From CAISGS01 sp044346445 (lineage in GTDB: Bacteria; Pseudomonadota; Alphaproteobacteria; Caulobacterales; Caulobacteraceae), in contig JBIIZD010000021.1 of the NCBI GenBank assembly GCA_044346445.1, positions 1-29,774 of the forward strand: a DNA stretch of 29,774 bases, written 5' to 3'. Under the pieces are notes generated by a model, which saw only the letters and a program-made list of their open reading frames with translations, was not told the DNA's origin and ran no database searches. Both the position numbers and the translations under genes were made by a program. The first letter of the stretch is position 1. Each line of letters opens with the position of its first letter. Positions 18,110 to 25,972 of the stretch are shown here, piece after piece.

Positions 18110-19035
18110 GCCTTGAACACCAGATAGCCGGTGCGCGGGAAGTGCACATGCACGGTCCCGACCGCTGGATCGCTGCGTTCAATCACCACCCGCTCGCGAT
18201 TGGCAGCGACCAGCGTGCCATCGATCCGGTCGCGGCCATAATCATCGGCCATGACAAACACCGCCTCGCCCGGACTTGCGCCTAGCGGGTCCTTAGGGTC
18301 ATGGATTTCTGTTCCTATGGGCGTTGCGGCCTTGGCCACGGCCAGGGCCTGCCCGCCCGTCATCTCGGTGGGGGTGCCGTGGCCAAAAGCCTGGATCATG
18401 GCGCGCCAGGCGGCGATATGGGGCATGTCCTGGGTCAGTTCGGTGACAAACGGCTCAAGGCTGCTGGCCAGAAACCACAGATTCATATAGGCGGCGGCAT
18501 CGGCCAGGCTGGGCTTTTTGCCCACCAGCCAACCTGATTTCGAAGCCGCCAACTGAGTCTCCAGCCAAGCGATCTGGGCGCGCCATTGCTGTTTTAACGG
18601 TGCGACGGCGGCCTTCATGGCGGCGATATCGAAGGGGCGGCCTGACATGGCCTCGCGGTCTTTCAAAAACGCTTCCGGTGTGTGCTCGCCAATCGTGCCG
18701 AATATGATCGGCACGGTGGTCTGGAAAAACAGACGGTCTGCCCACCAATTGATCGGCCAGATCAGGCCGGTCAGGTCGTCGGGGATCATGGCAGGCGAGG
18801 GGGCGCGCCGCTCGATCTCGGCCTGCATGACCTGAGTGTCGCAATAAATATCTGCGCCAATCTGCAAGGCGGGCGTGCGCCTATAGCCGCCGGTCAAGGG
18901 CACAAAATCGGGCTTTGGCAGCATGTTTGGGATGTGCACTGAAGCCCAGGCCAGGCCCTTAAAGCCAAACAAGACCCGAATCTTTTCCGAAAACGGCGAT
19001 GAGTCGAAATGATGCAGGATCAGGGTGGCGGGCAT
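18106..19035 (-). CDS. Glutathione S-transferase family protein with C-terminal extension
   Basis: The N-terminal thioredoxin-like domain (about 1-82) begins MPATLILHHFDSSPFSEKIR, the usual GST opening with a catalytic-site serine/tyrosine-type loop before the SEK helix. GGYRRTPALQIGADIYCDTQ gives the cis-proline and glutathione-contact segment. An alpha-helical C-terminal domain runs to about 220 (GWLVGKKPSLADAAAYMNLW is the characteristic N-capping D motif). The 309 residues exceed the standard 200-230; the last 80 or so (from about 228) look like an extra beta-rich module with unknown role. GAGGAAG just upstream supports ATG 19035. Substrate unknown. Confidence 0.85.
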   Translation of the reverse strand: MPATLILHHFDSSPFSEKIRVLFGFKGLAWASVHIPNMLPKPDFVPLTGGYRRTPALQIGADIYCDTQVMQAEIERRAPSPAMIPDDLTGLIWPINWWADRLFFQTTVPIIFGTIGEHTPEAFLKDREAMSGRPFDIAAMKAAVAPLKQQWRAQIAWLETQLAASKSGWLVGKKPSLADAAAYMNLWFLASSLEPFVTELTQDMPHIAAWRAMIQAFGHGTPTEMTGGQALAVAKAATPIGTEIHDPKDPLGASPGEAVFVMADDYGRDRIDGTLVAANRERVVIERSDPAVGTVHVHFPRTGYLVFKA

Positions 19036-19186
19036 GGGGGCTTCCTCAAAATCGTGTTTTGTCCTGTATGACACGGTGCAAACCGGATGAAACCTTGAAA
19101 ATCACATGGCGGTGATTGGCTAGGTCGCAGGGGAGCACCGCACACTTGCCGCGCACAATCCCAGAATCTGTCCTATATCTGCGATC

Positions 19187-21049
19187 ATGAGCACTGACGC
19201 ATCCCCCATCGCCACGGGCATGGACCTGATCAAGGACGAGGCCTCGCGCCTGCCCGATACGCCGGGCGTTTATCGCATGATTGGCCAGGACGGCGAGGTC
19301 TTGTATGTCGGCAAGGCCAAGAGCCTGAAAAAGCGGGTGACGCAGTATGCGCAAGGCCGGTTTCACACCCAGCGCATAGCCCATATGGTGCACCAGACCC
19401 GCTCTATGGAATTTGTTTCGACCAAGACCGAGACCGAGGCCCTGCTGCTCGAAATCAATTTTATCAAGTCGCTCAAGCCGCGTTTCAATGTGCTGTTGCG
19501 CGACGACAAGAGCTTTCCCGAAATCCTGATCCGCCGAGACCATGCCTCGCCCCAGATCCGCAAGCATCGCGGAGCCCACACGATCAAGGGCGATTATTTT
19601 GGCCCCTTTGCCTCGGCCTGGGCGGTCAATCGCACGGTCAATAGTCTGCAAAAGGCGTTCCTGTTGCGGTCTTGCACCGATAGTGTGTTTGACAGTCGCA
19701 CGCGCCCCTGCATGCTGCACCAGATCAAGCGCTGTGCCGCGCCCTGCGTGGATATGATCGCGCCTGCGGACTATAGCGCCCTGGTCGATCAGGCCCATGA
19801 CTTCTTGTCGGGCAAGAGCCGCCAGGTGCAGCGCAACCTGTCCGACGAGATGACGCAGGCCGCCGAGGAACTGGATTTTGAGCGCGCGGCCCGGCTGCGT
19901 GATCGTATCCGCGCCCTGTCTACGGTTAGCCAAGACCAGTCCATCAATCCCCAGTCGGTCGAGGAAGCCGACGTATTTTCCCTGTTTTCCGAGGGCGGCC
20001 AGGCCTGTGTTCAGGTGTTCTTTTTTCGCGCCGGGCAAAACTGGGGCAACAAGGCCTATTTCCCGCGCGTGGATCGGCAAGATGCGGACGAAGACATACT
20101 CGATGCGTTTTTGGGCCAGTTTTACGACTCCCAACCCGTGCCGCGTCTGATCTTGTTGTCGCATGAGCCGCCTAACCGGGCCTTGCTCGCCGAGGCCTTT
20201 GCCCTGAAGTCTGGCCGCAAGGTCGAGATCGCCCGGCCCCAGCGCGGCGAAAAGCTGGACCTGGTGCAACACGCCCTGACCAATGCCCGCGAAACCCTTG
20301 GCCGCAAGATGGCCGAGGGCTCGGCCCAGGGCAAACTTCTGGCGGCGGTGGCCGAGGTGTTTGGTCTGGACGCGCCGCCAGAGCGTATCGAGGTCTATGA
20401 CAATTCCCACATCATGGGCACCAATGCTGTCGGCGGCATGATTGTGGCGGGGCCAGAAGGCTTTCAGAAAAGCCAGTACCGCAAGTTCAATATCAAGGAC
20501 ACTGACCTCACGCCCGGCGATGATTATGGCATGATGCGCGAGGTCTTGCGCCGCCGGTTTGCGCGTCTGGTCAAGGACGAGGAGGCGGGCGAGCCAAGCC
20601 CAAGGCCGGATCTTGTGCTGGTCGATGGCGGGGCTGGGCAGTTGGCCGAGGCCATGGCAGTGCTGGCCGATCTGGGCATTGATGATGTGGCGCTGGTCGG
20701 CGTGGCCAAGGGGCCAGACCGCGATGCGGGGCTGGAGCGCTTCTTCCTGCCCGGCCAGGCCCCGCGTATGTTGGAGCCCAAGAGCCCGGTGCTCTATTAC
20801 TTGCAACGTTTGCGCGACGAGGCGCACCGCTTTGCCATTGGCACCCACAGGGCCAAGCGCGCCGCTGAAATGATCAAGAACCCTCTGGACGAGATCGAGG
20901 GCGTCGGGCCGGGCCGCAAGCGCGCGCTTCTGCACGCTTTTGGCTCGGCCAAGGGGGTTTCGCGCGCGGCTGTGAGCGATCTGGAAAAGGTCGAGGGCGT
21001 CAGTGCGGCCCTGGCCCAGCGCATATTCGACTATTTCCGCCGCGCTTAA
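19187..21049 (+). CDS. uvrC: UvrC, excinuclease ABC subunit C
   Basis: Makes both incisions in nucleotide excision repair after UvrA/UvrB damage recognition. The 620 residues show the N-terminal GIY-YIG nuclease (GVYRM 27-31, LYVGKAKSLKKRV 39-51), the UVR motif that binds UvrB at about 217-245 (EMTQAAEELDFERAARLRDR), the RNase-H-like second nuclease with IEVYDNSHIMGTNAVGGMIV at about 400-419, and a C-terminal double helix-hairpin-helix (IEGVGPGRKRALLHAFGSAK). No LexA box is evident in the 151 bases upstream. It is divergent from the GST gene, and ubiA follows after 40 bases. Confidence 0.97.
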   Translation: MSTDASPIATGMDLIKDEASRLPDTPGVYRMIGQDGEVLYVGKAKSLKKRVTQYAQGRFHTQRIAHMVHQTRSMEFVSTKTETEALLLEINFIKSLKPRFNVLLRDDKSFPEILIRRDHASPQIRKHRGAHTIKGDYFGPFASAWAVNRTVNSLQKAFLLRSCTDSVFDSRTRPCMLHQIKRCAAPCVDMIAPADYSALVDQAHDFLSGKSRQVQRNLSDEMTQAAEELDFERAARLRDRIRALSTVSQDQSINPQSVEEADVFSLFSEGGQACVQVFFFRAGQNWGNKAYFPRVDRQDADEDILDAFLGQFYDSQPVPRLILLSHEPPNRALLAEAFALKSGRKVEIARPQRGEKLDLVQHALTNARETLGRKMAEGSAQGKLLAAVAEVFGLDAPPERIEVYDNSHIMGTNAVGGMIVAGPEGFQKSQYRKFNIKDTDLTPGDDYGMMREVLRRRFARLVKDEEAGEPSPRPDLVLVDGGAGQLAEAMAVLADLGIDDVALVGVAKGPDRDAGLERFFLPGQAPRMLEPKSPVLYYLQRLRDEAHRFAIGTHRAKRAAEMIKNPLDEIEGVGPGRKRALLHAFGSAKGVSRAAVSDLEKVEGVSAALAQRIFDYFRRA

Positions 21050-21089
21050 GGGCCTCGACCGGGCGGCCCGGCTCGATTAGATCAGGGTC

Positions 21090-22028
21090 ATGACCAAGGC
21101 CTCGCCAAACCCCGCGCTCTTGCCAGATGCAGCGCCCGACAACTGGGTGGACCGGTTTGCGCCACCGGCCTTGCGGCCTTGGCTTAAGCTTGGCCGATTT
21201 GATCGCCCAGCCGGGATTTGGCTCTTGCTTCTACCCGGCTGGCAGGGTCTGGCCTTGGCAGGGGCCATGGTTGGCAAGTTTCCCGATGTTTGGCTGATGG
21301 TCTTATTTGCCGCCGGATCGGCCCTGATGCGGGCGGCGGGCTGTGCCTATAATGATATTGTCGACCGCGATTTTGACGCCAAGGTGGCGCGCACGGCCGC
21401 CCGGCCGATCCCGTCTGGGCAGATCAGCGTCAAACAGGCCTGGGGCTTTGTTCTGGCCTGTCTGGTGATCAGTTTCCTGATTCTGATTAGCCTGCCGCCG
21501 CTGGCGATTGGGCTTGGGATTGGATCGCTGGTTCTGGTTGCGGCCTATCCGTTTATGAAGCGCATTACCTGGTGGCCCCAGGCCTGGCTTGGTCTGACCT
21601 TTAACTGGGGGGCCTTGCTGGGTTTTGCCGCCGCGACCGGCCATTTGAGTTTCGCCGCTGCCTTGCTTTATGCCAGCGGCGTGTTCTGGACGCTTGGCTA
21701 TGACACCATCTATGCGGTGCAGGACCTGGAAGACGACGCCCTGGCCGGGGTCAAGTCCTCGGCCCGGCGTCTGGGCAAGGCTGCCCCAAAAGCGGTTCTG
21801 GGCTTTTACCTGATTGCGCTTGGCTTGGCTCTGGCCTGCTTGGTGGTGGCGAGGCTTGGCCCCCTGTCAGGCGTGGCACTTGCGATTTACGGTCTGCACT
21901 TGGTCTGGCAGGCTAGGGCGCTGAGACTGGATGATCCAGCCGGTGCCTTGGGTCTGTTTCGTGCCAATCGTGATGCGGGTCTATTGCTCTTCGCGGCCTT
22001 GATGCTGGGCGTTTTCCATTTCGGATGA
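21090..22028 (+). CDS. ubiA: UbiA, 4-hydroxybenzoate polyprenyltransferase
   Basis: Integral membrane prenyltransferase that attaches the polyprenyl tail to 4-hydroxybenzoate in ubiquinone synthesis. The 312 residues contain several hydrophobic helices and both Mg-diphosphate aspartate motifs: NDIVDRDFD (88-96) and YDTIYAVQDLEDD (204-216). RFDRPAGIWLLLLPGWQGLA and RTAARPIPSGQIS are UbiA hallmarks. It lies 40 bases after uvrC and may be cotranscribed. It ends 4 bases before the convergent TetR gene. Confidence 0.95.
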   Translation: MTKASPNPALLPDAAPDNWVDRFAPPALRPWLKLGRFDRPAGIWLLLLPGWQGLALAGAMVGKFPDVWLMVLFAAGSALMRAAGCAYNDIVDRDFDAKVARTAARPIPSGQISVKQAWGFVLACLVISFLILISLPPLAIGLGIGSLVLVAAYPFMKRITWWPQAWLGLTFNWGALLGFAAATGHLSFAAALLYASGVFWTLGYDTIYAVQDLEDDALAGVKSSARRLGKAAPKAVLGFYLIALGLALACLVVARLGPLSGVALAIYGLHLVWQARALRLDDPAGALGLFRANRDAGLLLFAALMLGVFHFG

Positions 22029-22032
22029 AGCC

Positions 22033-22635
22033 CTAGGCCGCCGCAAGCGCCGCTTCAAAGGCCTGGGCTATGGCCTCGCTGGCCTGCAGAATTGGCTCTG
22101 TGCTGGCCTTGGCGCGGGCCAGAATCAAGGCGCCTTCAATACTGGTGACGGCCAGCAGGGCCAGGCCCGCCGCGCGTTCGGGGTCTAGGCCCTTGCCTTC
22201 CAGCGCCTTGGCAAAGGCGGCGCGCCAATCGTCAAAGGCTTGACTGGCAGCCGTGGCAATCGCGCCGTCCTGCGGGGCCATTTCCAGCACCACAGTGGCA
22301 ATCGGACAGCCGTCGCGAAAGCTGGACAAGCTCATCCAGTCGGCCATGCGGGCGCCATAGAGCCTTGCGGCCTCGGCCGGGTCGGAATCTGCGCCCAAAA
22401 GGCTGGTCAGGGTCTTGCTCGCCACCCTGCCGCCCAGTTCAACCGCCGCCAGCCCGATCTGGGCCTTGCCGCCGGGAAAATAGTGGTAGACTGAGCCCTT
22501 GGGTGCGCCGCAGGCTGCGACAATCTCGTTTATTCCCACCCCGGCATAGCCGCGCCTGCGAAATAGCCGCGCCGCCGCGCCGATTATGGCAAGGCGCGGG
22601 CTCTTGGTCTCGGACTGGGCCTTGGCCTCTGACAC
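22033..22635 (-). CDS. TetR-family transcriptional regulator, LmrA/YxaF-like
   Basis: From GTG 22635 it has 200 residues. The N-terminal helix-turn-helix (about 14-60) reads IIGAAARLFRRRGYAGVGIN, then EIVAACGAPKGSVYHYFPGG, a typical TetR recognition helix. The ligand domain has FRDGCPIATVVLEMAP, a segment I associate with the LmrA/YxaF-like C-terminal domain family. AAGGA lies about 10 bases before the GTG. Starting at the upstream ATG (22689) would put the palindromic operator inside the gene, which favours the GTG. It is divergent from the methyltransferase gene and probably represses itself. The ligand is unknown. Confidence 0.88.
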   Translation of the reverse strand: MSEAKAQSETKSPRLAIIGAAARLFRRRGYAGVGINEIVAACGAPKGSVYHYFPGGKAQIGLAAVELGGRVASKTLTSLLGADSDPAEAARLYGARMADWMSLSSFRDGCPIATVVLEMAPQDGAIATAASQAFDDWRAAFAKALEGKGLDPERAAGLALLAVTSIEGALILARAKASTEPILQASEAIAQAFEAALAAA

Positions 22636-22660
22636 GGTGGTGGTCCTTATGCCGCTCAAA

Positions 22661-22683
22661 CAGTTTATATTGACCGGTCTAAT
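22661..22683 (-). promoter_or_regulatory. Putative operator of the TetR regulator (LmrA/YxaF-type box)
   Basis: On the minus strand the site reads TTAGACCGGTCAATATAAAC. Its core GACCGGTC is a perfect palindrome, and the TAGACC-xx-TC followed by TATA arrangement resembles the box described for B. subtilis LmrA and YxaF. It lies 26 bases before the GTG start and overlaps a TATAAA that could be the regulator's -10. It could also influence the divergent gene at 22779. Confidence 0.6.
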
Positions 22684-22778
22684 TAACAAACCCTTTACAA
22701 ATTGCCACTCATCGATGCCGAGCCGTGCTAGACAAGGGCAAATTCACCGCCTTAACCGGCCTTGAGCGTGGCCTATTA

Positions 22779-23435
22779 ATGATCACCGACCGCCGCGCCT
22801 TTATATTGAAAAACACCCGGCTACAGACCCCGCCGCATGCGCCGGAACTGCGGCTGCATCTGGCCGATGAGATCACACCAATTTGGCGCATGACCGAAGA
22901 AGACCTTGGCGAGATGGGGCTGGCACCGCCGTTCTGGGCCTTTGCCTGGGCCGGAGGTCAGGCCATAGCGCGCTATGTGCTGGATCATCCGTCAGAAGTC
23001 GCCGGGCGCAGCGTGCTTGATTTTGCCAGTGGTTCTGGCCTTTGCGCCATTGCCGCCCTGCGCGCAGGCGCCACACAGGCGCTGGCGGCGGATATTGACC
23101 CGTTTTGCGAGGCAGCGCTCTTTTTGAATGGCCAGGCCAATGGCGTCCTGGCGCAATTTACCGGCCTAAACCTGCTTGATGCCGCGCCGCCCCGGGTCGA
23201 TGTGATCCTGGCCGGTGATATTTGTTATGAAAAACCGTTGGCCGAGCAGGTCTTGGCCTGGCTGCAAGTCGCGCATGAGCGTGGCACACGGGTGCTGATT
23301 GGTGATCCCGGCCGCAGCTATTTCCCGCGTCAGGGCCTTGAGCGACTGGCCGATTATCAGGTCGCCACCACGCGTGAACTCGAAGATCAGGAGGTCAAAC
23401 GCACCGGGGTCTGGACCTTTCCGACGCTTGGCTAG
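22779..23435 (+). CDS. Class I SAM methyltransferase, EtfB lysine methyltransferase (METTL20) type
   Basis: From ATG 22779 the 218 residues match the bacterial METTL20 homologues, which methylate lysines of the electron-transfer flavoprotein beta subunit. Motif I is VLDFASGSGL (79-88), the acidic loop AADIDPF (103-109) binds SAM, and AGDICYEK (145-152) is the post-motif region characteristic of the METTL family. The N-terminal FILKNTRLQTPPHAPELRLH and APPFWAFAWAGGQAIARYV, and LIGDPGRSYFP (173-183), are also typical. No etfA or etfB is visible nearby. An upstream GTG at 22725 would add 18 residues. Nicotinamide N-methyltransferase-like annotation would be the common alternative. Confidence 0.85.
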   Translation: MITDRRAFILKNTRLQTPPHAPELRLHLADEITPIWRMTEEDLGEMGLAPPFWAFAWAGGQAIARYVLDHPSEVAGRSVLDFASGSGLCAIAALRAGATQALAADIDPFCEAALFLNGQANGVLAQFTGLNLLDAAPPRVDVILAGDICYEKPLAEQVLAWLQVAHERGTRVLIGDPGRSYFPRQGLERLADYQVATTRELEDQEVKRTGVWTFPTLG

Positions 23436-24271
23436 GCGGCGTTGAACTGCGGCGCAAAGGCCCTTGGCTGCCAGTCCAGATCGGTCTTGGCGGCGGCGGC
23501 GTCAAACACCAGATCCTGAGCCATGCGCGCGCCCATGGCCCCTGTCGCGCCTGGCAGGAGGGGCGACGCAAGCCAAAGCCCGGCCTGCCAAACACTGAGC
23601 GGAACACTCACGATGCTTGGCCGCCGGCCCATGCCGATAAACACCCGCTCGACCATGGTCCGATAGCTCAAGGTCTCGCCCCCCGGCAGGTCATAAGCCT
23701 TGTTGATGGCGCTGTCGCAGGTGCTGGCGTGAACCGCGGCGGCAGCTAGATCGGCGGCGTGAACGGGCTGCCTTTGCCCAAGCCCTGCCCCGGCAACAGG
23801 AACAAAGCCGACCTGACCAATCAAGCGGGCCAGACGGCTGATATTCTGGTCCTGACCCTCGGCATAGATCAGGGTTGGCCGCAGTATGGTCCAGCCAATG
23901 GCCCTGGACTGGCAATATGCCATGACGGCGTCTTCGGCATCCGATAAGCGTTTGGCTACGGCGCGCTCGGCGGCATTGGCCGAGGCGGCCTTGGTAAAGC
24001 GGCTGGTCGAGGAAAACGCAATCAGGCGGCGCATGCCCTGGTTGGCCAAGGCCTCCAGGGCCGCAGGCATGAGCCAGATCGGGGCGCAGGCATAGACTAG
24101 ATCGGCCTTGGGCAGGCGGCTTGCCAGGTCGGGCGCGGTCAGATCGGCGCTAAGGCTGGCCGGACCGCTGGCCGAACGGCCAAGACTAATCGCGCCTTGT
24201 CCGGCTTGTTGCGCCAGCGGCACAAGAAACCGCCCGACCAGACTGCTTGCGCCCAGTATCAGCGCCGTCAC
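23432..24271 (-). CDS. NAD(P)-binding epimerase/dehydratase-like protein
   Basis: The 279-residue protein has a Rossmann fold: MTALILGASSLVGRF gives the GxxxxxG dinucleotide site (7-13), and MRRLIAFSSTSRF and GWTILRPTLIYAEGQ match atypical/extended short-chain dehydrogenases of the NAD-dependent epimerase group. A canonical YxxxK catalytic pair is not obvious, so it may be a non-catalytic or redox-sensing member like those near complex I and ubiquinone genes. The GTG start overlaps the ppk2 stop (GTGA), so the two genes are translationally coupled. The 3' end overlaps the convergent methyltransferase gene by 4 bases. The substrate cannot be inferred. Confidence 0.8.
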   Translation of the reverse strand: MTALILGASSLVGRFLVPLAQQAGQGAISLGRSASGPASLSADLTAPDLASRLPKADLVYACAPIWLMPAALEALANQGMRRLIAFSSTSRFTKAASANAAERAVAKRLSDAEDAVMAYCQSRAIGWTILRPTLIYAEGQDQNISRLARLIGQVGFVPVAGAGLGQRQPVHAADLAAAAVHASTCDSAINKAYDLPGGETLSYRTMVERVFIGMGRRPSIVSVPLSVWQAGLWLASPLLPGATGAMGARMAQDLVFDAAAAKTDLDWQPRAFAPQFNAA

Positions 24272-25056
24272 GGTTGTAAGCGTCCGTCGTCCAGGGCTGC
24301 CGGATCAAAGCGAAACACGATCTTGGGGTCTGGCTTATCGGTTGACGAACTGAGGCCCGGCTGGCCGATCGTGTGCAGGATATGCTGGATAATGTTTAGC
24401 CTTGCTGTCTTCTTGTCATCGGCCTGGACGCAGAACCAAGGGGCCAGGGCCGTGTGGGTGCGCACCAACATGTCATTACGGGCCTTGGAATAGTCCTTCC
24501 ATTTGGCATGGGCGACAGCGTCCATCTCGCTGACCTTTAATTGCTTGAGCGGGTCTTTGCGCCGGTCCTCCAAACGCTTGGCCTGTTCGTCGTTTGAAAT
24601 GTCCAGCCAGATCTTGATCAGGATAATATCGGCCTCAATCAGCATCCGTTCGAAATTGGGCGCTTCATCTAAAAATTCCTCGTTTTCCTTCGGCTCGCAA
24701 AAGCCCATGACCCGCTCGACCCCGGCGCGGTTATACCAAGACCGGTTAAAGATCACCAACTCGCCGGCGGCAGGCAAAAAATGCACATAGCGTTGGAACC
24801 ACCAAAGGCTTTTTTCGCGGTCAGAGGGTTTGGGCAAGGCAATGACCCGGGTGGCTCGCACGGCGAGAAACTCGACAATCCGTTTGATCGCGCCGTCCTT
24901 ACCCGCAGCATCGCGGCCCTCAAACAAGATAACAATCTTCTTGCCCTTGGCGATGGCCCAGGCCTGGGTGCGCACCAATTCGATCTGGAGCGCCTTTAGC
25001 GTGTCTTCATAACCCTTACTATGGTCATTGGCGGACTTGTCATCGGAATGGGACAT
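24268..25056 (-). CDS. ppk2: Polyphosphate kinase 2 (PPK2)
   Basis: Transfers phosphate between polyphosphate and nucleoside diphosphates or monophosphates. The 262 residues fit a single-domain PPK2. Walker A is FEGRDAAGKDGAIKR (45-59), the lid/substrate segment includes SLWWFQRYVHFLPAAGELV, the Walker B region is FNRSWYNRAGVERVMGFC (103-120), and KRLEDRRKDPLKQLKVSEMD (160-179) is family-typical. Position 104 is asparagine where many PPK2 proteins have aspartate (FDRSWYNR); I cannot tell from memory how common this variant is. The first 15 residues are polar and probably disordered. It precedes the epimerase-like gene with a four-base overlap and diverges from rsmE. Confidence 0.93.
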   Translation of the reverse strand: MSHSDDKSANDHSKGYEDTLKALQIELVRTQAWAIAKGKKIVILFEGRDAAGKDGAIKRIVEFLAVRATRVIALPKPSDREKSLWWFQRYVHFLPAAGELVIFNRSWYNRAGVERVMGFCEPKENEEFLDEAPNFERMLIEADIILIKIWLDISNDEQAKRLEDRRKDPLKQLKVSEMDAVAHAKWKDYSKARNDMLVRTHTALAPWFCVQADDKKTARLNIIQHILHTIGQPGLSSSTDKPDPKIVFRFDPAALDDGRLQP

Positions 25057-25114
25057 GCAGATTCCTTTTGCGGCAATCTAGCCGAATTGATCTTGAAGGT
25101 GCAAAATCTAGTCC

Positions 25115-25846
25115 ATGATCCGTTTGTTTGTCTCTGATGCCCTAGGTCACGATGTCGAGATCGCGCCCACCGCCGACCAGGCCCGCTATCTGACCTCGGT
25201 CATGCGGCTCGGTTTGGGCGATCGCGTCGCCCTGTTCAATGGCCGCGATGGCGAGTGGCAGGCAAGCCTTGTCCAGCTATCCAAGCGCGGTTGTGTGCTG
25301 AGGCTGGAAGCCTGTCTGCGTTCGCAAACAGCGGGGCCTGATCTGGACCTTGTTATCGCCTTGATCAAACGTGCGCCGCTCGAAACCATTATTGAAAAAG
25401 CCACCGAGCTGGGCGCTAGCCGCATTCGTCTGGTGACAACGCGGCGCACCAATGCGGCCCATACCAATCTGGCCAGGCTGCAAGCCATTGCCACCGAGGC
25501 GGCCGAGCAGTGCGGTCGTTTGGATGTGCCCCAGGTCTTAGCTCCTGAAGCCTTGGATACCGTCTTGTCGCACTGGGATGATCGGCGTTTGATGTTTTGT
25601 GACGAGGCGGGCGATGCCAAGCCGGTCCTTAAGGCGCTTTTAGGCCAGCAGCCTGGGGCCTGGGCCATATTGATCGGGCCAGAAGGCGGGTTTGATCCGC
25701 AAGAGCGCCAAGCCTTGCGGGCCTTGAATCTGGCTGTGCCCGTCAGCCTGGGCGCGCGGATATTGCGGGCCGATACAGCCGCGATTTGCGCCCTGTGTTT
25801 ATGGCAATCTTTGCTGGGTGATGGGCGGTATATAGAAATGTCATAG
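25115..25846 (+). CDS. rsmE: RsmE, 16S rRNA (uracil-1498-N3)-methyltransferase
   Basis: SPOUT-class enzyme that methylates U1498 of 16S rRNA. The 243 residues begin with a PUA-like region (MIRLFVSDALG, YLTSVMRLGLGDRVALFNG). They continue with IIEKATELGASRIRLVTTRR and the SAM-binding knot elements LIGPEGGFDPQER (about 186-198) and SLGARILRADTAAI (about 211-224). Length and motif order are standard. The start is 58 bases from the divergent ppk2 gene. Confidence 0.95.
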   Translation: MIRLFVSDALGHDVEIAPTADQARYLTSVMRLGLGDRVALFNGRDGEWQASLVQLSKRGCVLRLEACLRSQTAGPDLDLVIALIKRAPLETIIEKATELGASRIRLVTTRRTNAAHTNLARLQAIATEAAEQCGRLDVPQVLAPEALDTVLSHWDDRRLMFCDEAGDAKPVLKALLGQQPGAWAILIGPEGGFDPQERQALRALNLAVPVSLGARILRADTAAICALCLWQSLLGDGRYIEMS

Positions 25847-25868
25847 GCTCGGGATAGACTTCTCACAA

Positions 25869-25905
25869 CCTATTGAGCGGCAAGTGCTTGGCACTCCCCT
25901 ATTGA
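25869..25905 (+). repeat. Direct repeat CCTATTGA flanking a short hairpin, upstream of gshA
   Basis: Two perfect copies of CCTATTGA (25869-25876 and 25898-25905) are 29 bases apart start to start. Between them lies AGTGC-TTG-GCACT (25883-25895), a 5-base-arm hairpin. TTGGCA (25888-25893) followed after 18 bases by TAAAGA (25912-25917) could be the gshA promoter, so the repeats could be regulator sites. Function is unproven. Confidence 0.35.
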
Positions 25906-25972
25906 ACAGCGTAAAGATCGCGTAAATTGCGTCCCGTCACACGGCACGCCAACGAAATGAATGGAGCGCAGC

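Noticed and set aside
19046..20935. A 629-codon open frame on the minus strand opposite uvrC
   Set aside because: It is exactly antisense to a well-conserved uvrC. Its translation has no recognisable motif, and long antisense frames are expected in GC-rich coding DNA.
25889..25905. TGGCAC element before gshA that looks like a sigma54 -24 box
   Set aside because: No GC/TTGC -12 element is present at the required 10-base spacing; the nearest TTGA is displaced by 2 bases or more.
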